Numbered from the stretch's first letter, positions 50,364-60,380 are shown. The stretch is DNA of 64,000 nucleotides from Rufibacter sp. LB8 (GCF_014876185.1 NZ_JADALJ010000001.1:2399501-2463500), one strand, 5' to 3'. Notes: a model not told the origin generated them from the sequence alone. Numbers and translations are program-made.

Positions 50364-51114
50364 CTGGACAAGAGACGAAACAATAATCGCTTTCAACGTT
50401 TATTGTAAAATCCAATTTAAGAAAAGCAGCAAAACTAATCCAACTATAATTAAATATGCCAATATCATTGGCCGCTCTCCCTCCGCATTAAACATGAAAA
50501 TTGGTAACTTTGGAAGATTAGACCCTGAATTAAGAAGCCAAGGAATAGTAGGATTATCTAATGGAGGCAAACTAGAAGAAACTATTTGGAATGAATTTCA
50601 TGGTAATTGGGACAAGCTGGCATACGAAAGCGAATTACTGATTGCAAGATTTCAGAACAAGGCAATTGAAGACACAATAGATGTTGAAACAATTGAATTT
50701 CCTATTGGCAAAGAAAGAGAAGCAATAATCAAGCAAAGGGTAAACCAAAGCTTCTTTCGTTCAACAGTTTTATCATCATACAATTTAAAATGCTGCATCA
50801 CAGAATTATCCATAACAGACTTTTTAGTTTCAAGCCATATTATTCCGTGGTCAGAAGATAAAAAGAATAGATTAAACCCACGCAATGGATTGTGTCTGAA
50901 CTCAATTCACGATAAAGCGTTTGATAAAGGTTATATTACTGTCACCCCTGATTATAAAGTTATGACTTCAAAGTATTTTAATGATTTCAAAACTGACAAA
51001 TCCGTTTTAGATTTCTTTTTAAAATACGAAGGCCTATCCATTAACCTACCCGACAAATTCCTTCCCTCAAAAGAATTTTTGGATTATCATTACCAAAATA
51101 AATTCAAAAAATAA
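50347..51114 (+). CDS. HNH endonuclease, restriction-like
   Basis: The 255-aa protein has an N-terminal helical DNA-recognition-like part (NNWTRDETIIAFNVYCKIQF and IIGRSPSALNMKIGNFGRLD) and a C-terminal HNH nuclease domain: CCITELSITDFLVSSHIIPW with His164, NPRNGLCLNSIHDKAFDKGY with Asn180 and His188. This layout is that of putative HNH restriction endonucleases found next to restriction-modification and other defence genes. No methyltransferase is adjacent. The stop codon lies where homology to HpaII begins. Confidence 0.85.
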   Translation: MKKENNWTRDETIIAFNVYCKIQFKKSSKTNPTIIKYANIIGRSPSALNMKIGNFGRLDPELRSQGIVGLSNGGKLEETIWNEFHGNWDKLAYESELLIARFQNKAIEDTIDVETIEFPIGKEREAIIKQRVNQSFFRSTVLSSYNLKCCITELSITDFLVSSHIIPWSEDKKNRLNPRNGLCLNSIHDKAFDKGYITVTPDYKVMTSKYFNDFKTDKSVLDFFLKYEGLSINLPDKFLPSKEFLDYHYQNKFKK

Positions 51115-52060
51115 AATTCTTCACACAGAAGACAATGGAAGCTTTGAATACCCCATTGAAGATAATATTGTAGTAGTTTCAGGCAATGAAGAGATATTAC
51201 GTATTCCAATTTCAGAATTTAAATTACGCGCAGGCTTTTTATTAAAGAAGATTAGAAATACCCCAGGCGTTTTTCCAGTGCCAGAAATAGAGCAATTTAT
51301 GAAAGACATAAACTGTCTTTCATTAAAGGCAAGTTCTTCTGCTAAAACAGATATAACCATTGTGGTGCATGACCAAAGAACAGGACTTCAACCATCTTTA
51401 GGCTTCAGCATTAAATCTCAATTAGGCAATCCCTCCACCCTCTTAAACGCTGGTGAGACTACCAATTTTATATACAAGATAACTGGCGCAGCATTCAGCC
51501 AGAAGGAAATAGATGACATTAACAGCATTTCCACAAAAAGTAAGATTAAAGACCGCATTTCAGCAATTACTTCTAAGGGCGGTCTATTTTCATTTGTAAA
51601 AACCCAACGCACTATTTTCGGCAACAATCTTATTCTTATTGATAGTTTATTGCCTCAGATTCTTGCTAGCGTATTATTTCATTTTTATACATCAAGTCAT
51701 TCAAACACAGCAGATTTAGTAAAGATAACTGAAACACAGAACCCGCTAGACTTTGATATTTCTGACAAACACCTGTTTTACAGTTACAAGATAAAGCGGT
51801 TTCTTACTGATATTGCCTTAGGCATGATGCCCTCTAAGGTCTGGACGGGTCAATATGATGCTACAGGTGGTTATTTAATTGTAAAGGCAGACGGCGAAAT
51901 AGTATGCTACCATATTTACAACAAAAATGAGTTTGAGGACTATTTATTCGCAAATACAAGGCTTGACACGGCCAGCAGTACCCGCCACGACTTCGGCGTA
52001 ATCTATAAAGAGGCTGGAGAATATTATTTTAAACTCAATCTGCAAGTGAGGTTTAAGTAA
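51115..52060 (+). pseudogene. 5'-truncated HpaII-family type II restriction endonuclease
   Basis: The frame ending at 52060 carries HpaII-type blocks: ILHTEDNGSFEYPI (from about 51116), IPISEFKLRAGFLLKKI, PEIEQFMKDINCLSLKASSS, AKTDITIVVHDQRTGLQPSL, GFSIKSQLGNPSTLLNAGET, and the terminal GEYYFKLNLQVRFK. HpaII enzymes (about 350 residues) recognise CCGG. The N-terminal region with the GNKGEWSE-like catalytic-core start is missing, no ATG is available in frame before the conserved region, and a GTG at 51278 would remove still more. No M.HpaII gene is present in the window. I therefore call it a remnant. Confidence 0.75.
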
Positions 52061-52176
52061 ACAAAAGCATCTGAATTTGTGCCACAGCCCGCGGCACAAT
52101 TGCCCTGGCAATACAATTGCTTTAGTTTTACTTCTATTTACAACTTTGAGGCCAAAAACACGTTTACGCCACCAAC

Positions 52177-52216
52177 AAAAGGAAAGGCTGCCTGATTTCT
52201 CAGACAGCCTTTCCTG
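52177..52216 (-). terminator. Intrinsic terminator of icd
   Basis: GGAAAGGCTG...CAGACAGCCTTTCC stem with TTTTGTTGG on the minus strand, 20 bp past the icd stop codon. Confidence 0.75.
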
Positions 52217-52235
52217 TTTACAAAACTTTCTCCTC

Positions 52236-54500
<2,265 letters not shown>

Positions 54501-54548
54501 TTAAAAACGCCTTGGCCTGCACACCCATAAACGTGGACGCGCAGAAGG

Positions 54549-54556
54549 CAAATATA
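54549..54556 (-). promoter_or_regulatory. Candidate -7 box of icd
   Basis: On the minus strand TATATTTG is a perfect TAnnTTTG; predicted leader about 80 nt. The -33 partner is not convincing. Confidence 0.4.
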
Positions 54557-54713
54557 CGTGTCTTTTCAATACGCCCGAACCTACGTTGCTGATTGGTTTC
54601 TGTTGTCTTCTTCCTCCTAGTCTGTTTGCCTCCAAACCCATCTCGCGCAGAAACCAATAGACCCATTTCTCTTTGATCAGACGCTTAGGGCAGAAATCCA
54701 GACGAGCAGGCTT

Positions 54714-54752
54714 GCGTTTTCGGGCTCATTTCTGGAAACGGAGCCAAAAATG
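54714..54752. repeat. P element
   Basis: GCGTTTTCGGGCTCATTTC and GAAACGGAGCCAAAAATGG, with mismatches in the right arm. Confidence 0.85.
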
Positions 54753-54778
54753 GCAATTTCAACTTTCGCTTCTTGCTT

Positions 54779-54915
54779 GCTATTCGGGATTTGTAACCCC
54801 GAATCACTCTGTCTGGGATTTGTAATCCCCGTGGTAGGTGAACTTATAGCACAACGGGGATTGCAAATCCCCGACAGAGGTACTTTCGGATTTATCAATC
54901 CGAAAGAGCGGAGCT
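54779..54915. repeat. Family G repeat cluster, second copy
   Basis: ATTCGGGATTTGTAACCCCGAAT, TGGGATTTGTAATCCCCG, ACGGGGATTGCAAATCCCCG and TTTCGGATTTATCAATCCGAAA follow one another as at 33541. Confidence 0.8.
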
Positions 54916-55017
54916 GAGGAGCGAACCTTGGTTTAGAAATCCGAAAGAGCGAACGTGGGAGAGCAACCGTTGAGAGCGAACGAGCCAGAATTTGGGCAAG
55001 GTTCCAGTTTAAAACTC

Positions 55018-55061
55018 TTCCGTTTTCAGCTTCATTTCTGGAATTGAGCCCGAAAACGGAA
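55018..55061. repeat. P element
   Basis: TTCCGTTTTCAGCTTCATTT and GGAATTGAGCCCGAAAACGG. The whole 54462-55217 interval holds only repeats and promoters, no gene. Confidence 0.88.
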
Positions 55062-55217
55062 AGAAAGTTTACGTGTTTTGGAGACGAAAAGTGTGTTGCC
55101 GGGCAGTCTTGAAACTGACTGTTACTGAACGATCCAGGTAAAAAGAAGTAGCCGTTTGGGTTGAGATATTGGTTTCTTTCGCCCATCTTAGCACCAATAC
55201 CCGTACAAAAGACCACT

Positions 55218-55973
55218 ATGAAAAAACACGCCACGCTTTTGGGCCTCAGTGCCCTGCTTTTTTTCAGCTGCCAGTCCCAGAGTTCCAACCAGGTCACCAC
55301 CCAGGCCACCGACACAGTTTCCACGGCACCGGTAGCGGGCGCACCGGCGGGCGCAGAAACCTCGGCCACCCCCTCGCGCCAGGAACAGCAGCGCGAAGCC
55401 GACATGCTGGCCAAAGACACCCTGAACGCTGTGCAGGAAGAAATAGTAAAGAAACCGACGGCCAGCACGACCCAGAGCTTCGCCGCTTTTTTCACGCAGT
55501 TTGAGGCCACCATCCAGCGCCAGGACGCCGCCGCTTTCAACAAATTCATTGACCCGCAGCGCGGCCTCTACACCATTGAGACCACCGGCACCATGCCCAA
55601 TTTCTACCACATCACTGACATTGCCAAGCACCGGCTGTCTAACTTCAACAAACCGTTTTTCACCATTAAGGAGTTGTTCAAAGGCTGCCAGCTGAAAGAG
55701 GTGAAAACCTGGCCCAAGATCAACTGCGAAGGCGACGGGGATGCCTACGCCCAACGCGGCTGCTTCTTGACCGACGGCAAAGAATTCCAGCAGCAGCGCA
55801 TCCACCAGTTCGCCAGTTTACCAGACGCCGAGAACCAACGCGTGGAGAAAACCCTGCCTTTGGTGACTAAATCTGTGCTGCATACCGTCTCTGGCTATAA
55901 ATTCTACTTCGGGCAGATTGACGGGCAGTGGAAGGTGTTGTTTATTAACCTGATGACACCTTGTAGCGCGTAA
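55218..55973 (+). CDS. Lipoprotein of unknown function
   Basis: The ATG at 55218 (MKKHATLLGLSALLFFSCQS) gives lipobox FFSC (Cys18). The 251-aa product then has a Thr/Ala-rich linker (20-60), a helical stretch (SRQEQQREADMLAKDTLNAV) and a C-terminal alpha/beta domain with FAAFFTQFEATIQRQDAAAF, NKFIDPQRGLYTIETTG and GYKFYFGQIDGQWKVLFINL. The last part resembles small NTF2- or SnoaL-like domains in which FIDPQRG opens the pocket; this is only a resemblance. Four cysteines (KGC, NCEG, RGC, PCSA) may form disulfides. Confidence 0.8.
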   Translation: MKKHATLLGLSALLFFSCQSQSSNQVTTQATDTVSTAPVAGAPAGAETSATPSRQEQQREADMLAKDTLNAVQEEIVKKPTASTTQSFAAFFTQFEATIQRQDAAAFNKFIDPQRGLYTIETTGTMPNFYHITDIAKHRLSNFNKPFFTIKELFKGCQLKEVKTWPKINCEGDGDAYAQRGCFLTDGKEFQQQRIHQFASLPDAENQRVEKTLPLVTKSVLHTVSGYKFYFGQIDGQWKVLFINLMTPCSA

Positions 55974-56002
55974 ATTGCGTTTGAATTAGTTTTGATTTGA
56001 GA

Positions 56003-56035
56003 AGAGCCGTTCTGTAAGTAGAGCGGCTCTTTTTG
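56003..56035 (+). terminator. Intrinsic terminator after the 55218 lipoprotein gene
   Basis: AAGAGCCGTTCT...AGAGCGGCTCTTTTT. Confidence 0.85.
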
Positions 56036-56040
56036 TTACA

Positions 56041-56076
56041 TGACCACCCCCAACCCCTCCTAGGACAGGAGGGGAG
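56041..56076. repeat. Family L hairpin, diverged
   Basis: TGACCACCCCCAACCCCTCC then TAGGACAGGAGGGGAG; an inverted counterpart lies at 56426, so the two bracket a 390-bp repeat cluster. Confidence 0.78.
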
Positions 56077-56173
56077 TTATCTGGAATGCTAAACTCTGCT
56101 GGTGTCAACATTACCCAATGGCCCCTTCAAAGGGGGAATATTATGCATGCGAAGGCAGAAGAAAGCCAAACGT

Positions 56174-56203
56174 GGGAGACAAGGCGGTGCCTGGTCTCTA
56201 CAC
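56174..56203. repeat. Family T hairpin
   Basis: GGGAGACAAGGCGGTGCCTG then GTCTCTACAC. Confidence 0.75.
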
Positions 56204-56214
56204 CTGCACAATTT

Positions 56215-56256
56215 CCAGTTTAGCTTCCATTTCCAATCCAGAGCCTAGAAACGGGA
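56215..56256. repeat. P element, degenerate subtype
   Basis: CCAGTTTAGCTTCCATTTCC and AATCCAGAGCCTAGAAACGG. Confidence 0.65.
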
Positions 56257-56264
56257 TTGGCAGA

Positions 56265-56306
56265 GACACTCGTAGGAGCTGCGCACGCTACGAGGTCTTT
56301 TGAGCA
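56265..56306 (+). repeat. RAYT-linked hairpin A, solo copy
   Basis: GACACTCGTAGGAGCTGCGC then ACGCTACGAGGTCTTTTGAG, nearly identical to the left end of the RAYT element at 59411. Confidence 0.85.
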
Positions 56307-56327
56307 ACAGCAATCGGAACCTCCACC

Positions 56328-56356
56328 GTAGAGACAAGGCGGTGCCTTGTCTCTAC
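56328..56356. repeat. Family T hairpin
   Basis: GTAGAGACAAGGCGGTGCCT then TGTCTCTAC, placed between hairpin A and a P element exactly as in the cluster at 3626-3763. Confidence 0.85.
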
Positions 56357-56372
56357 AACCAGCAACCGAATT

Positions 56373-56411
56373 CCAGTTTCGCCTCCATTTCCATTTTAGA
56401 GCCCGAAAACG
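56373..56411. repeat. P element, degenerate subtype
   Basis: CAGTTTCGCCTCCATTTCC and TTTTAGAGCCCGAAAACGC; same orientation and order as the copy at 3727. Confidence 0.7.
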
Positions 56412-56425
56412 CAATTTACAGAAAG

Positions 56426-56462
56426 GCTCCCCTCCTGTCTTAGGAGGGGCTGGGGGTGGTCA
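56426..56462. repeat. Family L hairpin, diverged
   Basis: GGCTCCCCTCCTGTCTTAGG then AGGGGCTGGGGGTGGTC. Confidence 0.78.
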
Positions 56463-56466
56463 CCTA

Positions 56467-56720
56467 TTCCAGCCTTTCCATCGAGCGCCTCGCGGGTTGG
56501 CCTTGTATGGCCGGGGCTAAAAGAAGAGAACAGCTATGGCCAAGACGGGCAGCGCGAGAGGGGAAGGCGGGGCCTCGCGGCCGTGAGCGCCCGGAGCCCG
56601 GCTATGGAATAGGCCGTCTTGTAGAACTCAGGATGAAGCGGCGGTTTGGAAGGAAAGCAAATGGCATGCACAAAAGCTGTTGAGGCCACAGTTCAGGTTG
56701 TTGGTGATAACAACGGCGAA
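56467..56720 (+). repeat. Long structured repeat, copy 2 (homologous to 3833-4085)
   Basis: Aligns with copy 1 from TTCCAGCCTTTCCATCGAGC to GTTGTTGGTGATAACAACGG. The CAAGACGG / CCGTCTTG pairing is conserved and several differences fall in loop positions. A partial duplication of its 3' end (GTTGGTGAGAACACCAACAA) follows at 56750. Like copy 1 it is followed by a family D unit. Confidence 0.75.
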
Positions 56721-56816
56721 GGAAAGCTGCTGGCGCCGCAGTCTTAGTCGTTGGTGAGAACACCAACAACGGCAAAAAAACGACGCAGTAAACGAAAGGA
56801 AATCAATACAAAAATC

Positions 56817-56849
56817 TTCGTTAGATCCTTCGACAGGCTCAGGATGACC
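56817..56849 (+). repeat. Family D unit
   Basis: CTTCGTTAGATCCTTCGACA then GGCTCAGGATGACCG, one mismatch from the unit at 4138. Confidence 0.8.
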
Positions 56850-56895
56850 GTAACAATGTAAACAGCAAACCTAAAACCGCGTACACTCTCCAACA

Positions 56896-56935
56896 CCGTT
56901 TTCGGGCTCATTTCTGGAAACGAAGCCAAAAACGC
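56896..56935. repeat. P element just upstream of endonuclease V
   Basis: CCGTTTTCGGGCTCATTTC and GGAAACGAAGCCAAAAACG end seven bases before the endonuclease V ATG, so the hairpin would sit in its 5' leader or promoter. Confidence 0.88.
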
Positions 56936-56941
56936 AAGCCC

Positions 56942-57625
56942 ATGGCCTGGTACCCAAACCTTCCCCCACCCGACCCGCAACTGGTGCGTACGCTCACCGA
57001 GCAGCAGGAAATCTTGCGCCAGCAGGTCATCCTCCAGAAACCAGACTTCCACTTAAACTACCTGGCGGGTTGTGACTCTTCGTTCATCGGCGAAAATATC
57101 TTATCGGTGTTTGTGGTGCTGAAATTCCCGGAGTTGGAGCTGGTGGAAAAGGTGTGGCATTATGCGCCGGTGGAGGTACCGTACATCCCGGGGTTTCTGG
57201 CGTTTAGGGAATCGCCTAATCTGGTGAAAGCCTACGGAAAACTGCAACACACGCCAGACCTGATCATGGTAGACGGCCACGGCATTGCGCACCCGCGCCG
57301 GCTGGGCATTGCCAGTCAGTTGGGTGTGCTGCTGAACAAACCCACCATGGGCGTGGCCAAAAAAGTGTTGACGGGCAAATACGAGGAACCAAGTTTAGAA
57401 AAAGGAAGCATTACCCCGCTCACGCAGAAAGGCGAACACATTGGCAACGTGCTCCGGACCAAAGACAAGGTACTGCCCGTGTTTGTGTCGCCGGGGCATT
57501 TGATGGACCTGGAAACGGCCACCGCCATTGCTCTGCAGACCGCGGTGAAACACAAACTGCCGGAACCTACCCGGCTGGCCGACCATTACGCCGAGGTCTT
57601 TAAGGCGGAAGCTAAAAACCTGTAG
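56942..57625 (+). CDS. nfi: Endonuclease V
   Basis: The 227-aa protein is a full-length endonuclease V. Catalytic metal ligands are visible: Asp45 (LAGCDSSF), Glu90 (FLAFRES) and Asp111 (LIMVDGHGIAHPRRLG), with the wedge tyrosine in VPYIPG (Tyr81). The enzyme nicks the second bond 3' to deoxyinosine or inosine in nucleic acids and starts repair of deaminated adenine. It starts at the first ATG after a P element and is followed by an intrinsic terminator. Confidence 0.95.
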   Translation: MAWYPNLPPPDPQLVRTLTEQQEILRQQVILQKPDFHLNYLAGCDSSFIGENILSVFVVLKFPELELVEKVWHYAPVEVPYIPGFLAFRESPNLVKAYGKLQHTPDLIMVDGHGIAHPRRLGIASQLGVLLNKPTMGVAKKVLTGKYEEPSLEKGSITPLTQKGEHIGNVLRTKDKVLPVFVSPGHLMDLETATAIALQTAVKHKLPEPTRLADHYAEVFKAEAKNL

Positions 57626-57651
57626 TAATTCCTATAGCAATCACAAGAAAC

Positions 57652-57684
57652 GCCCTGAGAGACAAAATCTTCAGGGCTTTTTTA
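57652..57684 (+). terminator. Intrinsic terminator of nfi
   Basis: GCCCTGA...TCAGGGC stem and six T residues. Confidence 0.8.
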
Positions 57685-57769
57685 GGCCGTTGGCTTGAAA
57701 TTCAGCAGGATTGCAGATATTGCAGGTACCCGGCAAAAACCACTTCCTACAACTAAGATTGAGCTCTGC

Positions 57770-57961
57770 ATGAATGCAAAACATGTGTTAATTCTTCTGG
57801 CCATGGCCGCATTGGACATTTTTGTGTTCACGGAAGTGGTGAGCCTGCTCCGGGCCACGTCAGATTCGGCGGTATTGCTGGGCGTCATGTTCCTCGTGCT
57901 CCTGATGACGCTTAATTATTTTGTCGTTAAATTAATCCTCGCAAACAGCAGAAAAAAATGA
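57770..57961 (+). CDS. 63-aa two-helix membrane protein
   Basis: The ATG at 57770 (MNAKHVLILLAMAALDIFVF) starts a 63-residue protein made of two transmembrane helices (about 5-22 and 35-55) with a KK-ending cytoplasmic tail. An upstream TTG at 57695 extends the frame but has no support. Its stop overlaps the ATG of the SPFH gene (ATGA), so the two are translationally coupled and the small protein is probably a partner or regulator of the SPFH protein. No family recognised. Confidence 0.75.
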   Translation: MNAKHVLILLAMAALDIFVFTEVVSLLRATSDSAVLLGVMFLVLLMTLNYFVVKLILANSRKK

Positions 57962-58755
57962 ACCGCAAAGTTGTCACCAGCATTCTCTCCAGCCTTTTCA
58001 TACTGATTATCGGAGTAACGCTCACCCAGTCCTGCACCCGCGTAGACGCCGGCCATGAAGGCGTGCTGGTGAAACTCTACGGCACTGACAAAGGCGTGCA
58101 GGACGTGTCATTGGTGACGGGCCGCGTGTGGTTCAACCCGTTCACCGAGGAAGTGCACGAGTTCCCCACCTTTATCCAGACCCGCGACTATGACGCCTTC
58201 ACGGTCAACGCCAAAGACGGCTCGGTGTTCACCGTGGACCCCACCATCTCGTTCTATGTGAAAGCGGGCGCTTCGCCGATTATCTTCAAAAAATACCGCA
58301 AAACCATTCAGGAGATTGCCCAGACCACGCTGCTCAATTACGTGAAAGACGCCTTCAGAATCAGGTTGAATCAATACAGCACCGAGGAAATTATCTCCAA
58401 GCGCCAGCAGTTTGAGGCCGAAGTGCAGAGTACCCTGGATTCTGCCCTGCAGAAAGACGGGTTCAAGCTGGAGCAGATGACCAGCGGCCTCACCTACCCC
58501 GAAGAGATTGTGCGCGCCGTGAACCTGAAAAACCGCGCCGTGCAACAGGCCATGCAAGTAGAAAACGAATTGAAAGTAGCCGAAGCCCAAGCCCGCAAGA
58601 AAATTGTGGAAGCCCAAGCTGAGGCCGAAGCCAACCGACTCCGCCAGCAGACCTTGACGCCGCTTTTGATCCAGCAGCAGTTCATTGAGAAGTGGAACGG
58701 CTCCACGCCGCTGTACGGCAACTCGCCGGTGTTTTTCAAGAACGTTCCGCAGTAG
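57958..58755 (+). CDS. SPFH/prohibitin-family membrane protein
   Basis: The 265-aa protein has an N-terminal hydrophobic segment with a lipobox-like LTQSC (about 6-26), then an SPFH (band 7) domain (RVDAGHEGVLVKLYGTDKGV to about 190) and an Ala/Glu-rich coiled coil (VAEAQARKKIVEAQAEAEAN). Prohibitin-like proteins form ring scaffolds in membranes and often control FtsH-type proteases; that partner is not in the window. It may be anchored by lipid on Cys26 instead of a helix. Confidence 0.9.
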   Translation: MNRKVVTSILSSLFILIIGVTLTQSCTRVDAGHEGVLVKLYGTDKGVQDVSLVTGRVWFNPFTEEVHEFPTFIQTRDYDAFTVNAKDGSVFTVDPTISFYVKAGASPIIFKKYRKTIQEIAQTTLLNYVKDAFRIRLNQYSTEEIISKRQQFEAEVQSTLDSALQKDGFKLEQMTSGLTYPEEIVRAVNLKNRAVQQAMQVENELKVAEAQARKKIVEAQAEAEANRLRQQTLTPLLIQQQFIEKWNGSTPLYGNSPVFFKNVPQ

Positions 58756-58850
58756 ACTTTTTCTGACACTCAACCAAACCCATCGGCCTTACGTCTAAAA
58801 CGTGAGGCCGCTGCCGTTTAGAGCCGGTCCATCCACCATTTTGAATCTAT

Positions 58851-59411
58851 ATGGAAGCTCTCAGAAAATTCAACTGCACCTCTGAAGAAGAACTCTGGCA
58901 ACAAGTGGCCCTAGACATCGCCCGCGACAAGAACCTCACCTCCTACTCCGCGCAACTGAACCTCAACGACACCGAGGTTTTCCTGGACATTGACATTGAC
59001 CTGGGCGGCGGTTTTGAGAGCGGTTTCTCCACCACCACGTTCATGGCGCCGCTGCTGTCTCCCTCCACGTTTCAGTTTGTGCTGCATGAACAAGACTGGA
59101 TGAGCGAGATCGGCAAGTTCTTCGGGATGGACGATGTGACCTTGGGCTACCCAGAACTGGACGAGGCCTTTGTGGTGAAAACGAACCAACCAGAAACACT
59201 CCAAGCCCTCTTCGCCGATGAACACCTCCGGCACGCCCTGCTGCAGCACCCCAACTGTGAACTCAAACTAGGCACAGAAAGCGATGACGCCGACGCCCCA
59301 CCCTTCATTACCTTCTCCAAAGACGAAGCCATCCTGGACATGACCAAACTGCAAGAAGTCTATAGAATGGTAATAACCATCGTGCAAAAGTTGGCTGGGC
59401 CGGTGGTGTAG
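58851..59411 (+). CDS. Cytoplasmic protein of unknown function
   Basis: The 186-aa protein has no signal peptide. It starts with EALRKFNCTSEEELWQQVAL, has a beta-rich core (LNLNDTEVFLDIDIDLGGGF, ESGFSTTTFMAPLL) and a segment EAFVVKTNQPETLQALFADE that resembles DUF3137-like proteins, where a similar strand-helix unit follows a beta core. The resemblance is too weak to name a family. The stop codon at 59411 coincides with the first base of the RAYT element, so the element lies directly behind the gene. Confidence 0.75.
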   Translation: MEALRKFNCTSEEELWQQVALDIARDKNLTSYSAQLNLNDTEVFLDIDIDLGGGFESGFSTTTFMAPLLSPSTFQFVLHEQDWMSEIGKFFGMDDVTLGYPELDEAFVVKTNQPETLQALFADEHLRHALLQHPNCELKLGTESDDADAPPFITFSKDEAILDMTKLQEVYRMVITIVQKLAGPVV

Positions 59412-59518
59412 ACACTCGTAGGAACTGCGCACACTACGAGGTCTTTTGAGCATTTGCTGTGCGTAGAGTTAGCGCCAGCGCTCTACGCACTTCCAGACAG
59501 CCAATCTCCAGATTGGCA
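59411..59518 (+). repeat. Left hairpin array of the RAYT element (A, B, C)
   Basis: Hairpin A (59411-59452, GACACTCGTAGG...CTACGAGGTC), hairpin B (59459-59490, GTGCGTAGAGTT...GCTCTACGCAC) and hairpin C (59500-59517, GCCAATCTCCAGATTGGC) stand in a row. The right side carries C', B' and A' in mirror order and orientation. Confidence 0.9.
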
Positions 59519-59558
59519 CCAAACGTAGATTAACATTCACACGCAGAACATTTCAACC

Positions 59559-60125
59559 ATGCCCAAAGAGCCACGGCCCTACCACATGCACAACCCAGAG
59601 GGCATGTATTTTGTCACGTGCACGGTGGTGTTTTGGTTAGACGTGTTCATCAGGGCCAAATACAAAGAAGTCTTTGTAGAAAGCCTGAAGTTCTGCTGTC
59701 AGCACAAAGGACTGCAAGTCCACGCGTGGTGCCTGATGACCAGCCATGCGCATTTGATTCTTTCTGCCAAAGACCCAGAAACCACCAATCTAGCAGGTGT
59801 TCTTAGAGATTTTAAGAAGTACACCGCCCAACAGATCATCCGGGAAATTGAAAGCACCCTATTAGAAAGTCGTCGGGATTGGCTGTTGGATAAATTTGAA
59901 TTCGCGGCTAAGAGCAACAGCCGAAATACTACGTACCAGTTCTGGCAACAAAACAACCACGCCCTGGAACTGACCAGCAATAACTTTATGGACCAGAAGC
60001 TGCAGTACATCCATGAAAACTCGGTAAAAGAAGGCTGGGTGGAAGAACCGGAGCACTACCTCTACAGCAGTGCCCGCGATTATGCGGGATTGAACGGGTT
60101 GGTGCCAATTACTTTCATTGAATGA
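59559..60125 (+). CDS. REP-associated tyrosine transposase (RAYT, IS200-like Y1 family)
   Basis: The 188-aa protein is a single-domain Y1 HUH transposase of the RAYT group. The HUH pair is His63 and His65 in MTSHAHLILS, and the catalytic tyrosine is Tyr88 in FKKYTAQQI. The start MPKEPRPYHMHNPEGMYFVT and the C-terminal LQYIHENSVKEGWV motif are typical. RAYTs act on single-stranded REP hairpins and are thought to spread them through the genome. It is flanked by mirrored hairpin arrays, whose units also exist as solo copies elsewhere in the window. Apparently intact. Confidence 0.93.
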   Translation: MPKEPRPYHMHNPEGMYFVTCTVVFWLDVFIRAKYKEVFVESLKFCCQHKGLQVHAWCLMTSHAHLILSAKDPETTNLAGVLRDFKKYTAQQIIREIESTLLESRRDWLLDKFEFAAKSNSRNTTYQFWQQNNHALELTSNNFMDQKLQYIHENSVKEGWVEEPEHYLYSSARDYAGLNGLVPITFIE

Positions 60126-60132
60126 AGGTTTA

Positions 60133-60287
60133 TGCCGTACCGCCAATCTGGAGATTGGCGGTACGGCAGTGCGTAGAGCGCTAGCGCTAACTCTACGCAC
60201 AACACAAACAACACAAGCACAACACAGGAAAAACCCTTTAACGCCTGCTCAAAAGACCTCGTAGTGTGCGAAGCTTCTACGAGTGTC
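60133..60287 (-). repeat. Right hairpin array of the RAYT element (C', B', A')
   Basis: C' is extended here (60133-60168, TGCCGTACCGCCAATCTG and its complement), followed by B' (60169-60200, GTGCGTAGAGCG...CTCTACGCAC) and A' (60246-60287, ending TACGAGTGTC, the complement of the left terminus GACACTCGTA). Confidence 0.9.
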
Positions 60288-60344
60288 TCCGTCAAAAACC
60301 CAGCCATTCTGTCTGATTATGTTAAATACCACCCTCCCTACTTC

Positions 60345-60380
60345 TGCCATTATTTCCGAAATGGAGGGCAAAAACGCCGC
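60345..60380. repeat. Degenerate P-like half element upstream of clpB
   Basis: GCCATTATTTCCGAAATGGA then GGGCAAAAACGCC keeps the right arm only. Confidence 0.5.

Noticed and set aside
54677..55549. Long minus-strand open frame of 290 codons
   Set aside because: It reads antisense through the 55218 lipoprotein gene, a P element and family G repeats. It has no recognisable domain, and much of its translation is the SRNEPEN-type product of the palindromes.
59411..60287. RAYT element as a conventional IS200/IS605 insertion sequence
   Set aside because: The protein has the RAYT-type N- and C-terminal motifs, there is no tnpB, and the flanking hairpins also occur as solo copies, which fits REP/RAYT better.
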